Counted from the first letter of the stretch, positions 17,611 to 26,667 are shown. The stretch is 64,000 bases of DNA from Actinomycetota bacterium (GCA_019240215.1 JAFAYQ010000062.1:1-64000), one strand, 5' to 3'. Numbers and translations are program-made. Notes: a model not told the origin generated them from the letters alone.

Positions 17611-18411
17611 TTACCGGCGGACGGTGCCCGCCGCCGGGTTGCGGCCGCCGGTCCCGCCGCGCTGCTTCTTCATGCCGCGCCCGTTGGCCACCGGCTTGGC
17701 CTCGGCCGCGGCGGCCGGGGTGGCCGCCGCCACCAGCGCCTGCAGCAACCGCAGGTCGTCGCCCTCTTCGGGGTGCCACTGGACCCCGATGACGAACCGC
17801 GGGCCGGGCAGCTCGAGCGCCTCGATGACCTGGTCGTCGGCCCAGGCCACGGTGGTCAGGCCCGCGCCCGGCTGCTGGACGGCCTGATGGTGGCGGGCCG
17901 GCACCCGGGCCTTGCCGCCCAGCAGTCTCCCGAGCGTGCTGTTGGCGTTGAGGTTCACGTCGTGCTGGCTCATCCTGGCGGCGCCGGCCGCGTGCCCGGT
18001 GTGGCCGACCGCCTCGGGCAGATCCTGGATCAGGGTGCCGCCGCGGGCCACGTTGAGCACGTGCAGGCCGCGGCCGATGGCCAGGACCGGCAGGTCGGCC
18101 TCGATCGCTGCCTGCACCAGGGCCAGTTCGAACCGGTCGCGGCGGCGGTCGGGAGCGTCGGTCTGATCGTGCGGCAGCGCCTCGTACAGGACCGGGTTGA
18201 CGTCGGTCCCGCCGGTTAGCAGCAGCCCGTCCAGCCCGGCGACCAGCACGGCCACGCTCTCGGGCGGCACCGGCGGCAGGATGACCGGGGTGCCACCGGC
18301 CCGCTCGACCGCGCGGGTGTAGGTGAGCGGGGACAGCACGGCCTCACGAACCCAGTCGCCCCAGTGCGCGGCCTCGAGCTGACCGGTGATCCCAATGAGC
18401 GGGCGGGCCAT
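17611..18411 (-). CDS. PuuD-like class I glutamine amidotransferase homologue lacking the nucleophile Cys
   Basis: 266-residue homologue of gamma-glutamyl-gamma-aminobutyrate hydrolase (PuuD). The fold is intact: PLIGITGQ, DGLLLTGGTDVNPVLY near residues 61-76, and the His/Glu pair of the triad in GVQWHPEEGDD. At the nucleophile elbow, where the family has GICRG, this protein reads AIGRGLHVLN, with Gly at residue 113 (codon GGC at 18073-18075). One base change from TGC would give this. Amidase activity is therefore unlikely. The C-terminal 35 residues are basic and Gly-rich. It is divergent from hmp. Confidence 0.85.
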   Translation of the reverse strand: MARPLIGITGQLEAAHWGDWVREAVLSPLTYTRAVERAGGTPVILPPVPPESVAVLVAGLDGLLLTGGTDVNPVLYEALPHDQTDAPDRRRDRFELALVQAAIEADLPVLAIGRGLHVLNVARGGTLIQDLPEAVGHTGHAAGAARMSQHDVNLNANSTLGRLLGGKARVPARHHQAVQQPGAGLTTVAWADDQVIEALELPGPRFVIGVQWHPEEGDDLRLLQALVAAATPAAAAEAKPVANGRGMKKQRGGTGGRNPAAGTVRR

Positions 18412-18858
18412 GCACCCCTCCTGCGGTGTTGGTCGCGAATGTCCGACTGGTCGCGTAAACCGTGAACGTTCCGCTGCCCATCATGGTCCATTGGCACGCC
18501 CCGGGGTCAACGGCTTGACAAAGTTCACCTCCAAGCCGGCTGCGGTCCGGCCGGCCTGGGACTTCTCGCTGCGGGCGGCTGCCCGCCACCGGCCCGCCAC
18601 CGGCCCGGTGGAAATCCGCATCCGGCCTGCAAGCACGCCAATCGGGCTAAACCATTTAATACAGTCATTGCTTTTGTGGAACCAAATCCAAAATCAACCT
18701 TTTAGTTAAATGATCAATGGTCCGGACCAGCGGTGTTATCGATGTCACATGATGTTTTACCTGACTAATAGGCGCTGATTCCGGATACTCTGGGGATGTT
18801 AAGGCTGGCTTTGCCGGTATCTGTTGTAATTGCTGACGCCATTGGGTAGGGGATCGAA
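18412..18858. promoter_or_regulatory. Divergent intergenic region between the PuuD-like gene and hmp, with an AT-rich island
   Basis: No gene is seen in these 447 bases. The left part carries an inverted repeat GTCAA-CGGC-TTGAC (18506-18519), a possible operator. From about 18650 to 18860 the composition becomes strikingly AT-rich for this genome (for example CATTTAATACAG and TTTTAGTTAAATGATCAA), just upstream of flavohemoglobin. I could not fit a clear NsrR, Rex or FNR consensus by eye. Confidence 0.5.
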
Positions 18859-20157
18859 GTGATGGCATCTTCCGATGGCGGACGCGGGCGGCCGGGGACG
18901 GCCGGCGGCCCGGGCGGCGTCCGCCTCCCCGCCGGGCGCGCCCCGGAAGGCCACCCGACCTCCCGGAACAGCACATCGCAGGGCGCCTCGGCGGCCGACC
19001 GGGCGCAGCTCTTCTTCAGCGCCGACCCGGCCGAGGGCACGGCGCCGGTGCCGCCCGGCCATCCGCTGAGCCGCCTGTTCGCCGCCATCGAACCGGTTTC
19101 CGATTCGGCGATGACTTATTTTTACGGTCACCTGTTCGCGATCGAGCCGCAGATCCGGGCGATGTTCCCGCCGGCCATGGACACCCAGCGGAAAAGGTTT
19201 TATCAGGCGCTGACCCGCATCGCCGCCAGCGGGGACGGCGACGCCCTGGCCGGTTATCTGGAAGGGCTGGGCCGGGCGCACCGTAAATTCGGGGTACAGA
19301 AAGATCATTTCGACGCGTTCGCCCAGGCGCTGGCGGCCACCTGGCAGCGGTACGCCCCGGACGCCTGGGCCGGCGCGGCGGTCGAGTGGGACGACCTCTT
19401 CCACCGGGTCAGCCGGGCGATGGTGGCGGCCGCCGACCGGGACGCGGAGCAGTCGCCGCCGTGGTGGCTGGCCGAGATCGTCGCCCACGAGGTCCGCGCG
19501 CCCGGCCTGGCGGTGCTGACGCTGCTGCCCAGCCAGCCGGTACCGTTCCAGCCGGGCCAGCACATCAGCATCCAGACGCCGCGCTGGCCCCGGCTGTGGC
19601 GCACCTACTCGGTGGCCAATGCGCCCCGCGACGATGACACCCTCACCCTGCACGTCCGCGCGGTCCCCGGCGGCCTGGTGAGCGCGGCGCTGGTGCACCA
19701 CGGAGGCGTCGGTGACACGTTGCTGCTGGGGGCGGCCGACGGCACGATGACGGCCGACACCAGTTCGGGCCGGGACGTGCTGTGCCTGGCCGGCGGGACC
19801 GGGCTGGCCCCGGTCAAGGCGATCGTCGAGGCCCTGGTCAAGGTGCCCGGCGCCCGCCCGGAGCGTGAGATCGTGCTCTACCACGGCGCCCGGCACGAGG
19901 CCGGCCTGTACGACCTGCCCGACCTGCGGCACCTGGAGCGCAACCACCCGTGGCTGCAGGTCATCCCGGTCGTCTCCGAGGAGGCGGCGCCGGACGCCAT
20001 CTTCGGCTCGATCCCCGACGTGGTCGGCCTGGCCAACTGGCAGGACCGCGACATCTACGTGGCCGGTCCGGACGACATGATCGCCCGCACGGTCACCGAG
20101 CTGAAGGACCGCGGCGCTCCCGAGGAGCGCCTGCACTACGACTGCCCAATGTTTTAG
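18859..20157 (+). CDS. hmp: Flavohemoglobin, nitric oxide dioxygenase type
   Basis: 432-residue flavohemoprotein that converts NO and O2 to nitrate using NAD(P)H. The globin domain (about residues 68-205) includes MTYFYGHLFA and YLEGLGRAHRKFGV, with the proximal His. The FAD-binding domain shows FQPGQHISIQ and RTYSVANAP. The NAD domain shows LCLAGGTGLAPVKAIVEAL and ends LHYDCPMF. About 65 N-terminal residues before the globin are Gly/Arg/Pro-rich and not part of the family. An ATG directly follows the GTG start. It is preceded by an AT-rich regulatory island and converges with thyX. Confidence 0.93.
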   Translation: MMASSDGGRGRPGTAGGPGGVRLPAGRAPEGHPTSRNSTSQGASAADRAQLFFSADPAEGTAPVPPGHPLSRLFAAIEPVSDSAMTYFYGHLFAIEPQIRAMFPPAMDTQRKRFYQALTRIAASGDGDALAGYLEGLGRAHRKFGVQKDHFDAFAQALAATWQRYAPDAWAGAAVEWDDLFHRVSRAMVAAADRDAEQSPPWWLAEIVAHEVRAPGLAVLTLLPSQPVPFQPGQHISIQTPRWPRLWRTYSVANAPRDDDTLTLHVRAVPGGLVSAALVHHGGVGDTLLLGAADGTMTADTSSGRDVLCLAGGTGLAPVKAIVEALVKVPGARPEREIVLYHGARHEAGLYDLPDLRHLERNHPWLQVIPVVSEEAAPDAIFGSIPDVVGLANWQDRDIYVAGPDDMIARTVTELKDRGAPEERLHYDCPMF

Positions 20158-20188
20158 CCAGCAGGGTTCTGAACCGCGGGCCGGCCGG

Positions 20189-20980
20189 TCAGACCTTGCG
20201 CCAGCCGGGGACCCAGGCGCCGTCGGCGGTGACCTCGTAGTCGCCGAACAGGGCCGGCGCCTCGGCTCGCATCAGCTCGCCGATCTTGTTGAACACCAGG
20301 CGGATCTCTTCCTCGGCGCCGGGATCGGTGCGGGCCTCGATCGTGTGCCGCAGCGTCCGCACGTTGGCCGTCCACACGATCCCGGTCGCCACCCCGTCCG
20401 GGGCGAACCGGCGCATGAACGACGTCTTGTGCTTCTTCTCGTGCATCTTGACGCCGTCGTCGTCCAGCCCGAAATGCTCGGCCATCCAGCGCTGGAAGGC
20501 TTCCATCTCGTTCAGCAGCGACCCGGCCCGCTTCATCAGCTCCTCGTCCTCGCGGGCCCACTCGGGGAACCAGAACGGGATGTCGGCCAGCCGGACGAAG
20601 CGCAGCGACTCCTGGGACACCGCGGTGCCCGGCCGGTGCCGGACCAGTTCATGGGTGAACACCCGGCTCACGTTGTGCAGCACGAACGTGAAGCTGATGT
20701 GCTCGAGCACCGAACCATGCGCCTGGGCCAGGATGTTCTGCAGGTAGACGACCTGGTCGTCGCGGACCCGCTTGACGTTCGGGTTGAGCCCGGGCTCCCA
20801 GGACCGGTAACACATCTTGCCCGCGAACTCGGCCAGGTTCTGCGCGTCGTTGTCGAGCTGGTCGCGGTCCAGCCGCTCCAGCCAGCTGCTGCCGCCCACC
20901 TCGGCCAGGTACTCGGCGATCATGTCGTAGTCGAGCTGCGGCCGCGCCACCAGCCGGATCTCGGGCTCCACGCTCCTCAT
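20189..20980 (-). CDS. thyX: Flavin-dependent thymidylate synthase ThyX
   Basis: 263-residue FAD-dependent enzyme that methylates dUMP to dTMP with methylenetetrahydrofolate and NADPH. The ThyX signature is present as ELVRHRPGTAVSQESLRFV near residues 111-129. It is preceded by GSVLEHISFTFVLHNVSR, the flavin/His region typical of the family. Downstream elements WTANVRTLRHTIEARTD and EIRLVFNKIGELMR also match. The gene starts 11 bp after the trpEG stop on the same strand, so it is probably expressed from the attenuated trp transcript unless an internal promoter exists. Confidence 0.95.
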   Translation of the reverse strand: MRSVEPEIRLVARPQLDYDMIAEYLAEVGGSSWLERLDRDQLDNDAQNLAEFAGKMCYRSWEPGLNPNVKRVRDDQVVYLQNILAQAHGSVLEHISFTFVLHNVSRVFTHELVRHRPGTAVSQESLRFVRLADIPFWFPEWAREDEELMKRAGSLLNEMEAFQRWMAEHFGLDDDGVKMHEKKHKTSFMRRFAPDGVATGIVWTANVRTLRHTIEARTDPGAEEEIRLVFNKIGELMRAEAPALFGDYEVTADGAWVPGWRKV

Positions 20981-20991
20981 GTCACAGCACT

Positions 20992-23193
20992 CTAACGACC
21001 AACCGGCCCGCTAGCTGGGGAAGACACTCGTTCCCGGCACAGCCGCAGCACGTTGGCGATGACTTGGTGCCCGGCCCGGCCGGTGGCGGTGAGGATGGAC
21101 TCCGGGTGGAACTGCACCGCCCAGCGGCCGGCGGCCGGGTCCTCGATCGCCATCACCACCCCGTCGGGGGTGACCGCGGTGACCTCGAAGTCGCCCTTGA
21201 CCTGCTCGGCGCGCGCGTAGATGGAGTGGTAGCGGGCCCCGGTGAACTCGGCCGGGAGGCCGTCCAGCAGCCGCCCGCCCTGGACCTGGACCTGGCCCGG
21301 CTTGCCGTGGGCGGGCTCGGTCAGCAGCGCCAGCTCGCCCCCGGCGTGCTCGACCATGGCCTGCAGGCCCAGGCAGACGCCGAACGCGGGCAGCCCGCGG
21401 CCGTCCAGTTCGGACAGCAGGGCGTCGCAGCCGAAGTCGGACGGGCGGCCGGGGCCCGGTGACAGCACCACCAGATCAGGCCGGTACTGGTCCAGCAGCG
21501 ACGGCGGGAAACCGGCCCGCAGCGTGGTCACCTCGGCGCCCTGCTGCCGGAAGTAGTCGGCCAGCGTGTGCACGAACGAGTCCTGATGGTCGACCAGCAG
21601 GATGTGCAGGCCGGTCCCGGGCCAGACCTCAGCCGCGCCGGGCTCGGCCGCGGCCGGGGCCGCCGGCCGTTCGGAGTCTTTCAGGGTTTCCATCAGCGCC
21701 CGCGCCTTGATCTGGGTCTCGTGTTCCTCGGCGGCCGGGTCGGAATCGAACAGCAGCGTCGCCCCGGCCCGGACAGCGGCGACCCCGTCGCGGATGTGGG
21801 CGGTGCGCAGGGTCAGCCCGGTGTTCATGCCGCCGTCGAACCCGATCGCGCCGACCGCCCCGCCGTACCAGCGCCGGGGGGTGGCCTCGTGGTCCTCGAT
21901 GAACTGCATGGCCCAGGTCTTGGGGGCGCCGGTCACGGTCACCGCCCACATGTGGGTGAGGAAGGCGTCGAGCGCGTCGAACCCGGGCTTCAGGCGGCCC
22001 TCGACGTGGTCGACGGTGTGGATCAGCCGGCTGTACATCTCGATCTGGCGGCGGCCGATGACCTGGACGGTGCCCGGCACACAGACCCGCGACTTGTCGT
22101 TGCGGTCCACGTCGGTGCACATGGTCAGCTCGGACTCCTCCTTGGCCGAGTCGAGCAGGGTGCGGATGTTCTCGGCGTCCTCCAGCGGGCCGGCCCCGCG
22201 CGCGATCGTGCCGGAGATCGGGCAGGTCTCGACCCGGTTCCCGGTCACCCGCACATACATCTCGGGCGAGGCGCCGACCAGGTACTCGCCCTGGCCGAGG
22301 TTGAACATGAACTCGTAGGGGGCCGGGTTGCGGTGCCGCAGTTGCTCGTAGAAGGCGGACGGCTGGGCGCAGCGGCCGTAGAACACGTGCCCGGGCACCA
22401 CCTCGAACAGGTCACCGCGGGCGAACTTCTCGCGCGCCTCCGCCACCACCCGTGCGTAGGAGCCCGGCTCAGGCTGGGCGGGTAGCTCGGCCGCCGCGGC
22501 CGCGGTGACCGGGGTGGTGCGCTCGGTCAGCCGGGGCAGGCCCGCGGTGGAGGCGCCGCCGACGGTGAAGTCGTAGGCGAACCGGGTGGCCTGCTCGCGC
22601 TTGCGGTCGAGCACGAAGATCTCATCGGGCAGGTGCAGCACCAGGTCACGCTGGTCGGCGGGCCGCTCCAGCCTCGTGCGGACCGGCTCGAACTGGAAGG
22701 CCAGGTCGTAGCCGAACGCCCCGTAGAGGCCGAGGGTCGGGTCCGGGCCGCCGAACGCGGCGATGACCTCGCGCAGCGCGCTGAACACGGTCGGCCGGCG
22801 GCTGCGCTCCTCCTCGGTGTAGGCGCGGTCGGGCTCGGGGATCTCGACCGCCACGTCGGCCGCCGGTCCCCCGGGCTCGGTCACCGGCGTGCCGGCCCGC
22901 TGCAGGGCGGCCGCGATCACCGGCAGCACCACCCGGCCGCGGTCGTTCAGGGCGCGGGCGCCGATCCGGCGGCCGCGGGCCACGATCTCCACGCACGGGT
23001 CGACGTAGGCGGTGTGCCAGCGGGTGTACCGGCCCGGGTACTCCATGCCCGAGCTGAGCACGCCACCACGCCGGTCGTCGACCGCGCGGGCGATCTCGGC
23101 CAGCCGGGCCGGGTCGAACGGCCCGGCGGTACGGGTGACCCGCACGCCGCCGCTGGTCTCGAAGTCGGTTCGCACGTCAGCGTTCTCGTCCAC
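20992..23193 (-). CDS. trpEG: Fused anthranilate synthase TrpE-TrpG
   Basis: 733-residue single-chain anthranilate synthase making anthranilate from chorismate and glutamine. The TrpE half shows FEVVPGHVFYGR, YEFMFNLGQGEYLVGASPEM, CPISGTIARG, ELTMCTDVDRNDKSRVC and TVTGAPKTWAMQFIE. The C-terminal glutaminase shows ILLVDHQDSFVHTLADYF, VVLSPGPGRPSDFG, the nucleophile elbow FGVCLGLQAMVE and the His/Glu pair in WAVQFHPESIL. I chose GTG 23193 because an upstream start at 23250 would lie inside the attenuator hairpin. Leader peptide and terminator upstream indicate control by charged tRNA-Trp. thyX follows after 11 bp. Confidence 0.95.
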   Translation of the reverse strand: MDENADVRTDFETSGGVRVTRTAGPFDPARLAEIARAVDDRRGGVLSSGMEYPGRYTRWHTAYVDPCVEIVARGRRIGARALNDRGRVVLPVIAAALQRAGTPVTEPGGPAADVAVEIPEPDRAYTEEERSRRPTVFSALREVIAAFGGPDPTLGLYGAFGYDLAFQFEPVRTRLERPADQRDLVLHLPDEIFVLDRKREQATRFAYDFTVGGASTAGLPRLTERTTPVTAAAAAELPAQPEPGSYARVVAEAREKFARGDLFEVVPGHVFYGRCAQPSAFYEQLRHRNPAPYEFMFNLGQGEYLVGASPEMYVRVTGNRVETCPISGTIARGAGPLEDAENIRTLLDSAKEESELTMCTDVDRNDKSRVCVPGTVQVIGRRQIEMYSRLIHTVDHVEGRLKPGFDALDAFLTHMWAVTVTGAPKTWAMQFIEDHEATPRRWYGGAVGAIGFDGGMNTGLTLRTAHIRDGVAAVRAGATLLFDSDPAAEEHETQIKARALMETLKDSERPAAPAAAEPGAAEVWPGTGLHILLVDHQDSFVHTLADYFRQQGAEVTTLRAGFPPSLLDQYRPDLVVLSPGPGRPSDFGCDALLSELDGRGLPAFGVCLGLQAMVEHAGGELALLTEPAHGKPGQVQVQGGRLLDGLPAEFTGARYHSIYARAEQVKGDFEVTAVTPDGVVMAIEDPAAGRWAVQFHPESILTATGRAGHQVIANVLRLCRERVSSPASGPVGR

Positions 23194-23230
23194 GTCGGTA
23201 CCTTTGTCCGGGCCCAGCCACGGCGGGAAC

Positions 23231-23260
23231 AAAAAACGACCGCCAGGCACGGGCGGTCGT
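23231..23260 (-). terminator. Intrinsic terminator (attenuator) in the trp leader
   Basis: On the minus strand a perfect 9-bp stem, ACGACCGCC with GGCGGTCGT, encloses a 7-nt loop and runs straight into six T residues. It lies 5 nt after the leader-peptide stop and about 37 nt before the trpEG start. This is the arrangement expected of a transcription attenuator. Confidence 0.9.
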
Positions 23261-23265
23261 CATGA

Positions 23266-23328
23266 TCAACGAGCAATCGGCAACGCCGCCGGTAAGCGGC
23301 GCCACCACTGCAAGCTCGTCGTTCGCAT
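23266..23328 (-). CDS. trpL: Tryptophan leader peptide
   Basis: A 21-codon open frame encoding MRTTSLQWWRRLPAALPIAR and then TGA. The tandem Trp codons (residues 8-9, bases 23302-23307) are the ribosome-stalling site expected of trp attenuation. The stop codon lies 5 nt before the terminator hairpin. A GC-rich internal pairing (CGCCGC with GCGGCG) just after the Trp codons could form the alternative antiterminator-type structure. Short Trp-rich leaders precede trpE in other actinobacteria, though their sequences differ. Confidence 0.88.
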   Translation of the reverse strand: MRTTSLQWWRRLPAALPIAR

Positions 23329-23444
23329 GCAGCGACCCTACCGGACCGGAGCCGGGCACCGCCACACCGCGACGAGCCCGCCCGCCCGGGCCAGGCTAGG
23401 GTCGGCTGCGTGCGCGGCAGTGATCAGGGGAAGAGACATCCCTC

Positions 23445-25706
23445 ATGAGCAGGGATCCGCGCACGGCCCTGGGCGCCTGGTTCCGGTCCAGCCGCCGGAT
23501 GCTGGTGGCCGAGCTGAGCCACGGTGGCTGGCTGAACTTCGGCCCGTTCCGCTGGGACGCGGTCGACGTGCCGCGGGCGGTGCGGGCCGGGATCGGGATG
23601 GTCACCCCGCTGGCGATCGGGCTGGCCACCGGGCACCTGGAGTACGGCGTGTTCGCGGCGCTGGGCGCCCAGCCGGCCGGCATCGTCTCGTTCCAGGGCG
23701 CGTCCCGGACCCGGCTCAGCGCGGTCACGCTGGCGGCCCTGGGCATGGCCGTGTCGACCTGGATCGGCGGGGTGGCCGCCTGGACCAGCGGCTGGCTGCT
23801 GTTCCCGGCCGTGCTGGTGTTCAGCTACCTGGCCGGGCTGCTGGCGGTGCTCGGCCAGCGGTTCGGCGTGGTCGGCCTGCAGTGGGCGATCCAGCTGGTC
23901 ATCGCCAGCGCGATCCCGCTGGCGCCCGGGGACGCACTGGTCCGGGCCGGTCTGGTGCTGGCGGGCGGCCTGTGGCAGGGCGTGCTGGTCATCGCCAGCT
24001 GGGCGGTCATTCGCAGCGGGCGGGAACGGGCGTCGCTGGAGACCGGCTACCGGGCGCTGGCCCGGTACGCCGAGGACGCCTGCCGCCGGCCGCCGGAGAG
24101 CCCGGCGGCCGCCACCGGGTCGGCGCCCGGGGCGGCCGCCACCTCGGTGCCGCCGCTGACGTTCGACACCGCCGCCATCGCCGACCCCAACCCGCTGCTG
24201 CGGGCCCAGGAGCGCTACCGCTTCCTGCTGCTGCTCGAACAGGCCGAGCGGATCCGGGTCAGCCTGGCCGCGGTGGCCCGCTACGGCTCCCAGTGCGAGC
24301 TGCTGGAACCGGTCAGCCGGGTGCTGGACGGGCTGGCCGACGCGCTCGACGCTGCCCGCGACCACGCCCGCCGGGCGGCCGAGCTGGAGCAGATGGTGGC
24401 CGCGATCCAGCTGCCCGCGGGCGCGCCCTGGCGGTGGGCGGGCGCGACCCTGCTCGGCGAGCTGCGGGGTGCGGTCCGGATCCTCCGGCGGCTGGACGAA
24501 CGCGACGTCGGGCCGACCCCGGACCCACCGCCGACCGGCCGCCGCCGGTGGTCGATCTGGCGGGCCAAGGTGCGGTCGGCGGCCGAGAACCTGACCGCCG
24601 CGGCCGGGACCGAGACCGAGGCCGGGCGGCACGCGCTGCGGCTGGCGGTGGTGGCCGGGATCGGGGAGATCATCGCCCAGGCGTCCGGGCTGCCGCACGG
24701 CTACTGGATCGTGCTGACCGCCCTGATCGTGCTGCGGCCGGACTATGCGTCGACGATCTTCCGCGGCGTGCAGCGGGCGGCCGGCACGGTCGTCGGGGCC
24801 GGGCTGGGGCTGGCCACCGCGCTGCTGCTGCACGTCGGGCCGGGCGTGCTGGTGGCGGTGGTGGGGGTGACGATGACGGTGTCGTACGCGGTCTTCGCGG
24901 TGAACTACCTGCTGTTCGCGGTGTTCTTGACCGACTTCGTGGTCACCTTGCTGGCATTGCTGGGCCAGACCGCCGAGCAGACCGTGGTGGCCCGGCTGAT
25001 CGGCACCGGCATCGGCGCGGCGCTGGCGCTGATCGGCTACCTGGCCTGGCCGTCCTGGGAAGGCGAGTCGGCCCAGCAGAAACTGGCCCGGCTGTTCGAG
25101 ACCCAGGCCCAGTTCTGCTCGCTGCTGCTGCGCGCCTACGTGCGGCCCGACCCGCCCGACCGGGGCGCCATCGCGGCCGCCGCCCGGACCGCCCGCCGGG
25201 CCCGCACCGACGCCGAGGCCTCGGCCGACCGGCTGGCCGACGAACCACCCCAGCCTCCGCTGACGGCCCGGCTGGCGTACGGGCTGACCGGCATCGGGCG
25301 GCGGCTGGCGCACGTCTCGCTGACCCTGAACGCGGCCCTCGAGAGCACCCATCCCGGCCGTGACCGGCCCGCCGCGCAGCCGCCCGACCACGCGGTCAAG
25401 GCGGTCGACGAGTTCGCCGACGGGGTCGACGCGGCCGCCCGGGTGATCGCCGGCTCGCTCCGCAGCCTGCGGCCGCCGGCCGACATGCCGCCGCTCCGGG
25501 AACTCCAGTCAGCCTTGTACCAGGAAGTCACCGACGACGGGCAGGCCGCCGCCCACGGCGCTCCCCCGCTGGGTACCGCCGACCTGGACACCGTCCTGGT
25601 CAGCGTGACCGACGAGTACACCGACGCCTTCGCCACCGCCGCCGACGTGCTCCGCCAGCGGCTGGGGGGTGAGCCGCCCCCGCCGTCAAATGTCGCTGGA
25701 TCGTGA
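23445..25706 (+). CDS. FUSC-family membrane protein, aromatic-acid exporter type
   Basis: 753-residue inner-membrane protein of the fusaric-acid-resistance/YccS class. Two blocks of four to six helices are present. The first (residues about 45-190) includes AGIGMVTPLAIGLATG and VLVFSYLAGLLAVLG. The second (about 400-535) includes YWIVLTALIVLRPDYASTIFRGVQRAAGT, the hallmark FUSC segment, and LLFAVFLTDFVVTLLALLG. A long cytoplasmic helical region lies between and after them. Efflux of aromatic or other weak acids is inferred; substrates are unknown. It is divergent from the trp leader, which may be coincidence. Confidence 0.85.
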   Translation: MSRDPRTALGAWFRSSRRMLVAELSHGGWLNFGPFRWDAVDVPRAVRAGIGMVTPLAIGLATGHLEYGVFAALGAQPAGIVSFQGASRTRLSAVTLAALGMAVSTWIGGVAAWTSGWLLFPAVLVFSYLAGLLAVLGQRFGVVGLQWAIQLVIASAIPLAPGDALVRAGLVLAGGLWQGVLVIASWAVIRSGRERASLETGYRALARYAEDACRRPPESPAAATGSAPGAAATSVPPLTFDTAAIADPNPLLRAQERYRFLLLLEQAERIRVSLAAVARYGSQCELLEPVSRVLDGLADALDAARDHARRAAELEQMVAAIQLPAGAPWRWAGATLLGELRGAVRILRRLDERDVGPTPDPPPTGRRRWSIWRAKVRSAAENLTAAAGTETEAGRHALRLAVVAGIGEIIAQASGLPHGYWIVLTALIVLRPDYASTIFRGVQRAAGTVVGAGLGLATALLLHVGPGVLVAVVGVTMTVSYAVFAVNYLLFAVFLTDFVVTLLALLGQTAEQTVVARLIGTGIGAALALIGYLAWPSWEGESAQQKLARLFETQAQFCSLLLRAYVRPDPPDRGAIAAAARTARRARTDAEASADRLADEPPQPPLTARLAYGLTGIGRRLAHVSLTLNAALESTHPGRDRPAAQPPDHAVKAVDEFADGVDAAARVIAGSLRSLRPPADMPPLRELQSALYQEVTDDGQAAAHGAPPLGTADLDTVLVSVTDEYTDAFATAADVLRQRLGGEPPPPSNVAGS

Positions 25707-25773
25707 CCGCACGGCCCTTTCGAACATTTTAATAAAGTGTTATATTGTTAACAGTTGGCCGTAGATTCGGAGC

Positions 25774-26667
25774 ATGACCACTCCGGTGCCGCCGAGTATG
25801 ACCGCCCTGACCGCCGCCGCCGCCCGGGCCGCCCACCTGATCGTCGACCACGAGCCGCTGATCTTCACCGATTCGCTGGCCGCGACGCTGCTCGGGGACC
25901 AGGCCGACGCGCTGCTGGGCTACCACCGCGCGCACGGGGCGCACGACGTGCTGGCCGTCGCCCGGGCGACCGTGACCACCCGCAGCCGGTTCACCGAGGA
26001 ACGGCTGGCGGCCGCGATCGCCCGCGGCACCGGCCAGTACGTCATCCTCGGGGCCGGGCTGGACTCGTTCGCCTGGCGGTCGCCGCGGGCGGCCCGCGTC
26101 CGCGTCATCGAGGCCGACCGCCCGGGCCCGCAGCGCTGGAAACGGGACCGGCTGGCGGCGGCCGGGCTGGCCGCCCGCGGCGACGTCCGCTTCGCCGGCA
26201 CCGATCTGGAGACCGGGTCGCTGGCGGCGGCGCTGACGGCGGCCGGCTTCGATTTCGGCCGGCCCGCGCTGGTCAGCTGGCTGGGCGTGATCATGTACCT
26301 CACGGCCGGCGCGGTCGACCGCACGCTGGCCACGCTGGGCCGCTGCGCACCGGGCACCGAGCTGGTGGCCGAGTATCTGGTGCCCGGCGATCTGCGGGAC
26401 GACCTCGGCCGCAGCTACGCCGAGCAGGTGGCGCCGATCGCGGCCGAACGGGGCGAGCCGTGGCGGACGTTCCTGCGCCCGCCCGAGATGGCGGCGCTGC
26501 TGGCCGCGCACGGTTTCGCGGTGACCGCCAACGTCCCCCAGCGGGACTCGGTCGACGCGGCCCTGTGGAACCGGGCCGACCCGCTCCGGCCGGCCGGGCT
26601 GGGCTGGCTGGCGCATGCGCGGCGGACGGGGCCGGCCGACGGCGATTCGCACACCAGCGGCTGGTGA
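25774..26667 (+). CDS. SAM-dependent methyltransferase, LCM/TIGR00027 class
   Basis: 297-residue class I methyltransferase of the leucine-carboxyl-methyltransferase-like superfamily abundant in actinobacteria. It has VTTRSRFTEERLAAAI, the SAM motif QYVILGAGLDSFAWR near residues 88-102, VIEADRPGPQRWKR, and SWLGVIMYLTAGAVDRTL. Family members methylate polyketides or remain uncharacterised; the substrate is unknown. The promoter region just upstream (25730-25755, TTTTAATAAAGTGTTATATTG) is unusually AT-rich. The SRPBCC gene follows 52 bp later. Confidence 0.87.
   Translation: MTTPVPPSMTALTAAAARAAHLIVDHEPLIFTDSLAATLLGDQADALLGYHRAHGAHDVLAVARATVTTRSRFTEERLAAAIARGTGQYVILGAGLDSFAWRSPRAARVRVIEADRPGPQRWKRDRLAAAGLAARGDVRFAGTDLETGSLAAALTAAGFDFGRPALVSWLGVIMYLTAGAVDRTLATLGRCAPGTELVAEYLVPGDLRDDLGRSYAEQVAPIAAERGEPWRTFLRPPEMAALLAAHGFAVTANVPQRDSVDAALWNRADPLRPAGLGWLAHARRTGPADGDSHTSGW

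Noticed and set aside
23177-23365. 62-codon frame overlapping the trp leader
   Set aside because: It runs through the terminator hairpin and lacks a ribosome site; the 21-codon frame with tandem Trp codons explains the region.
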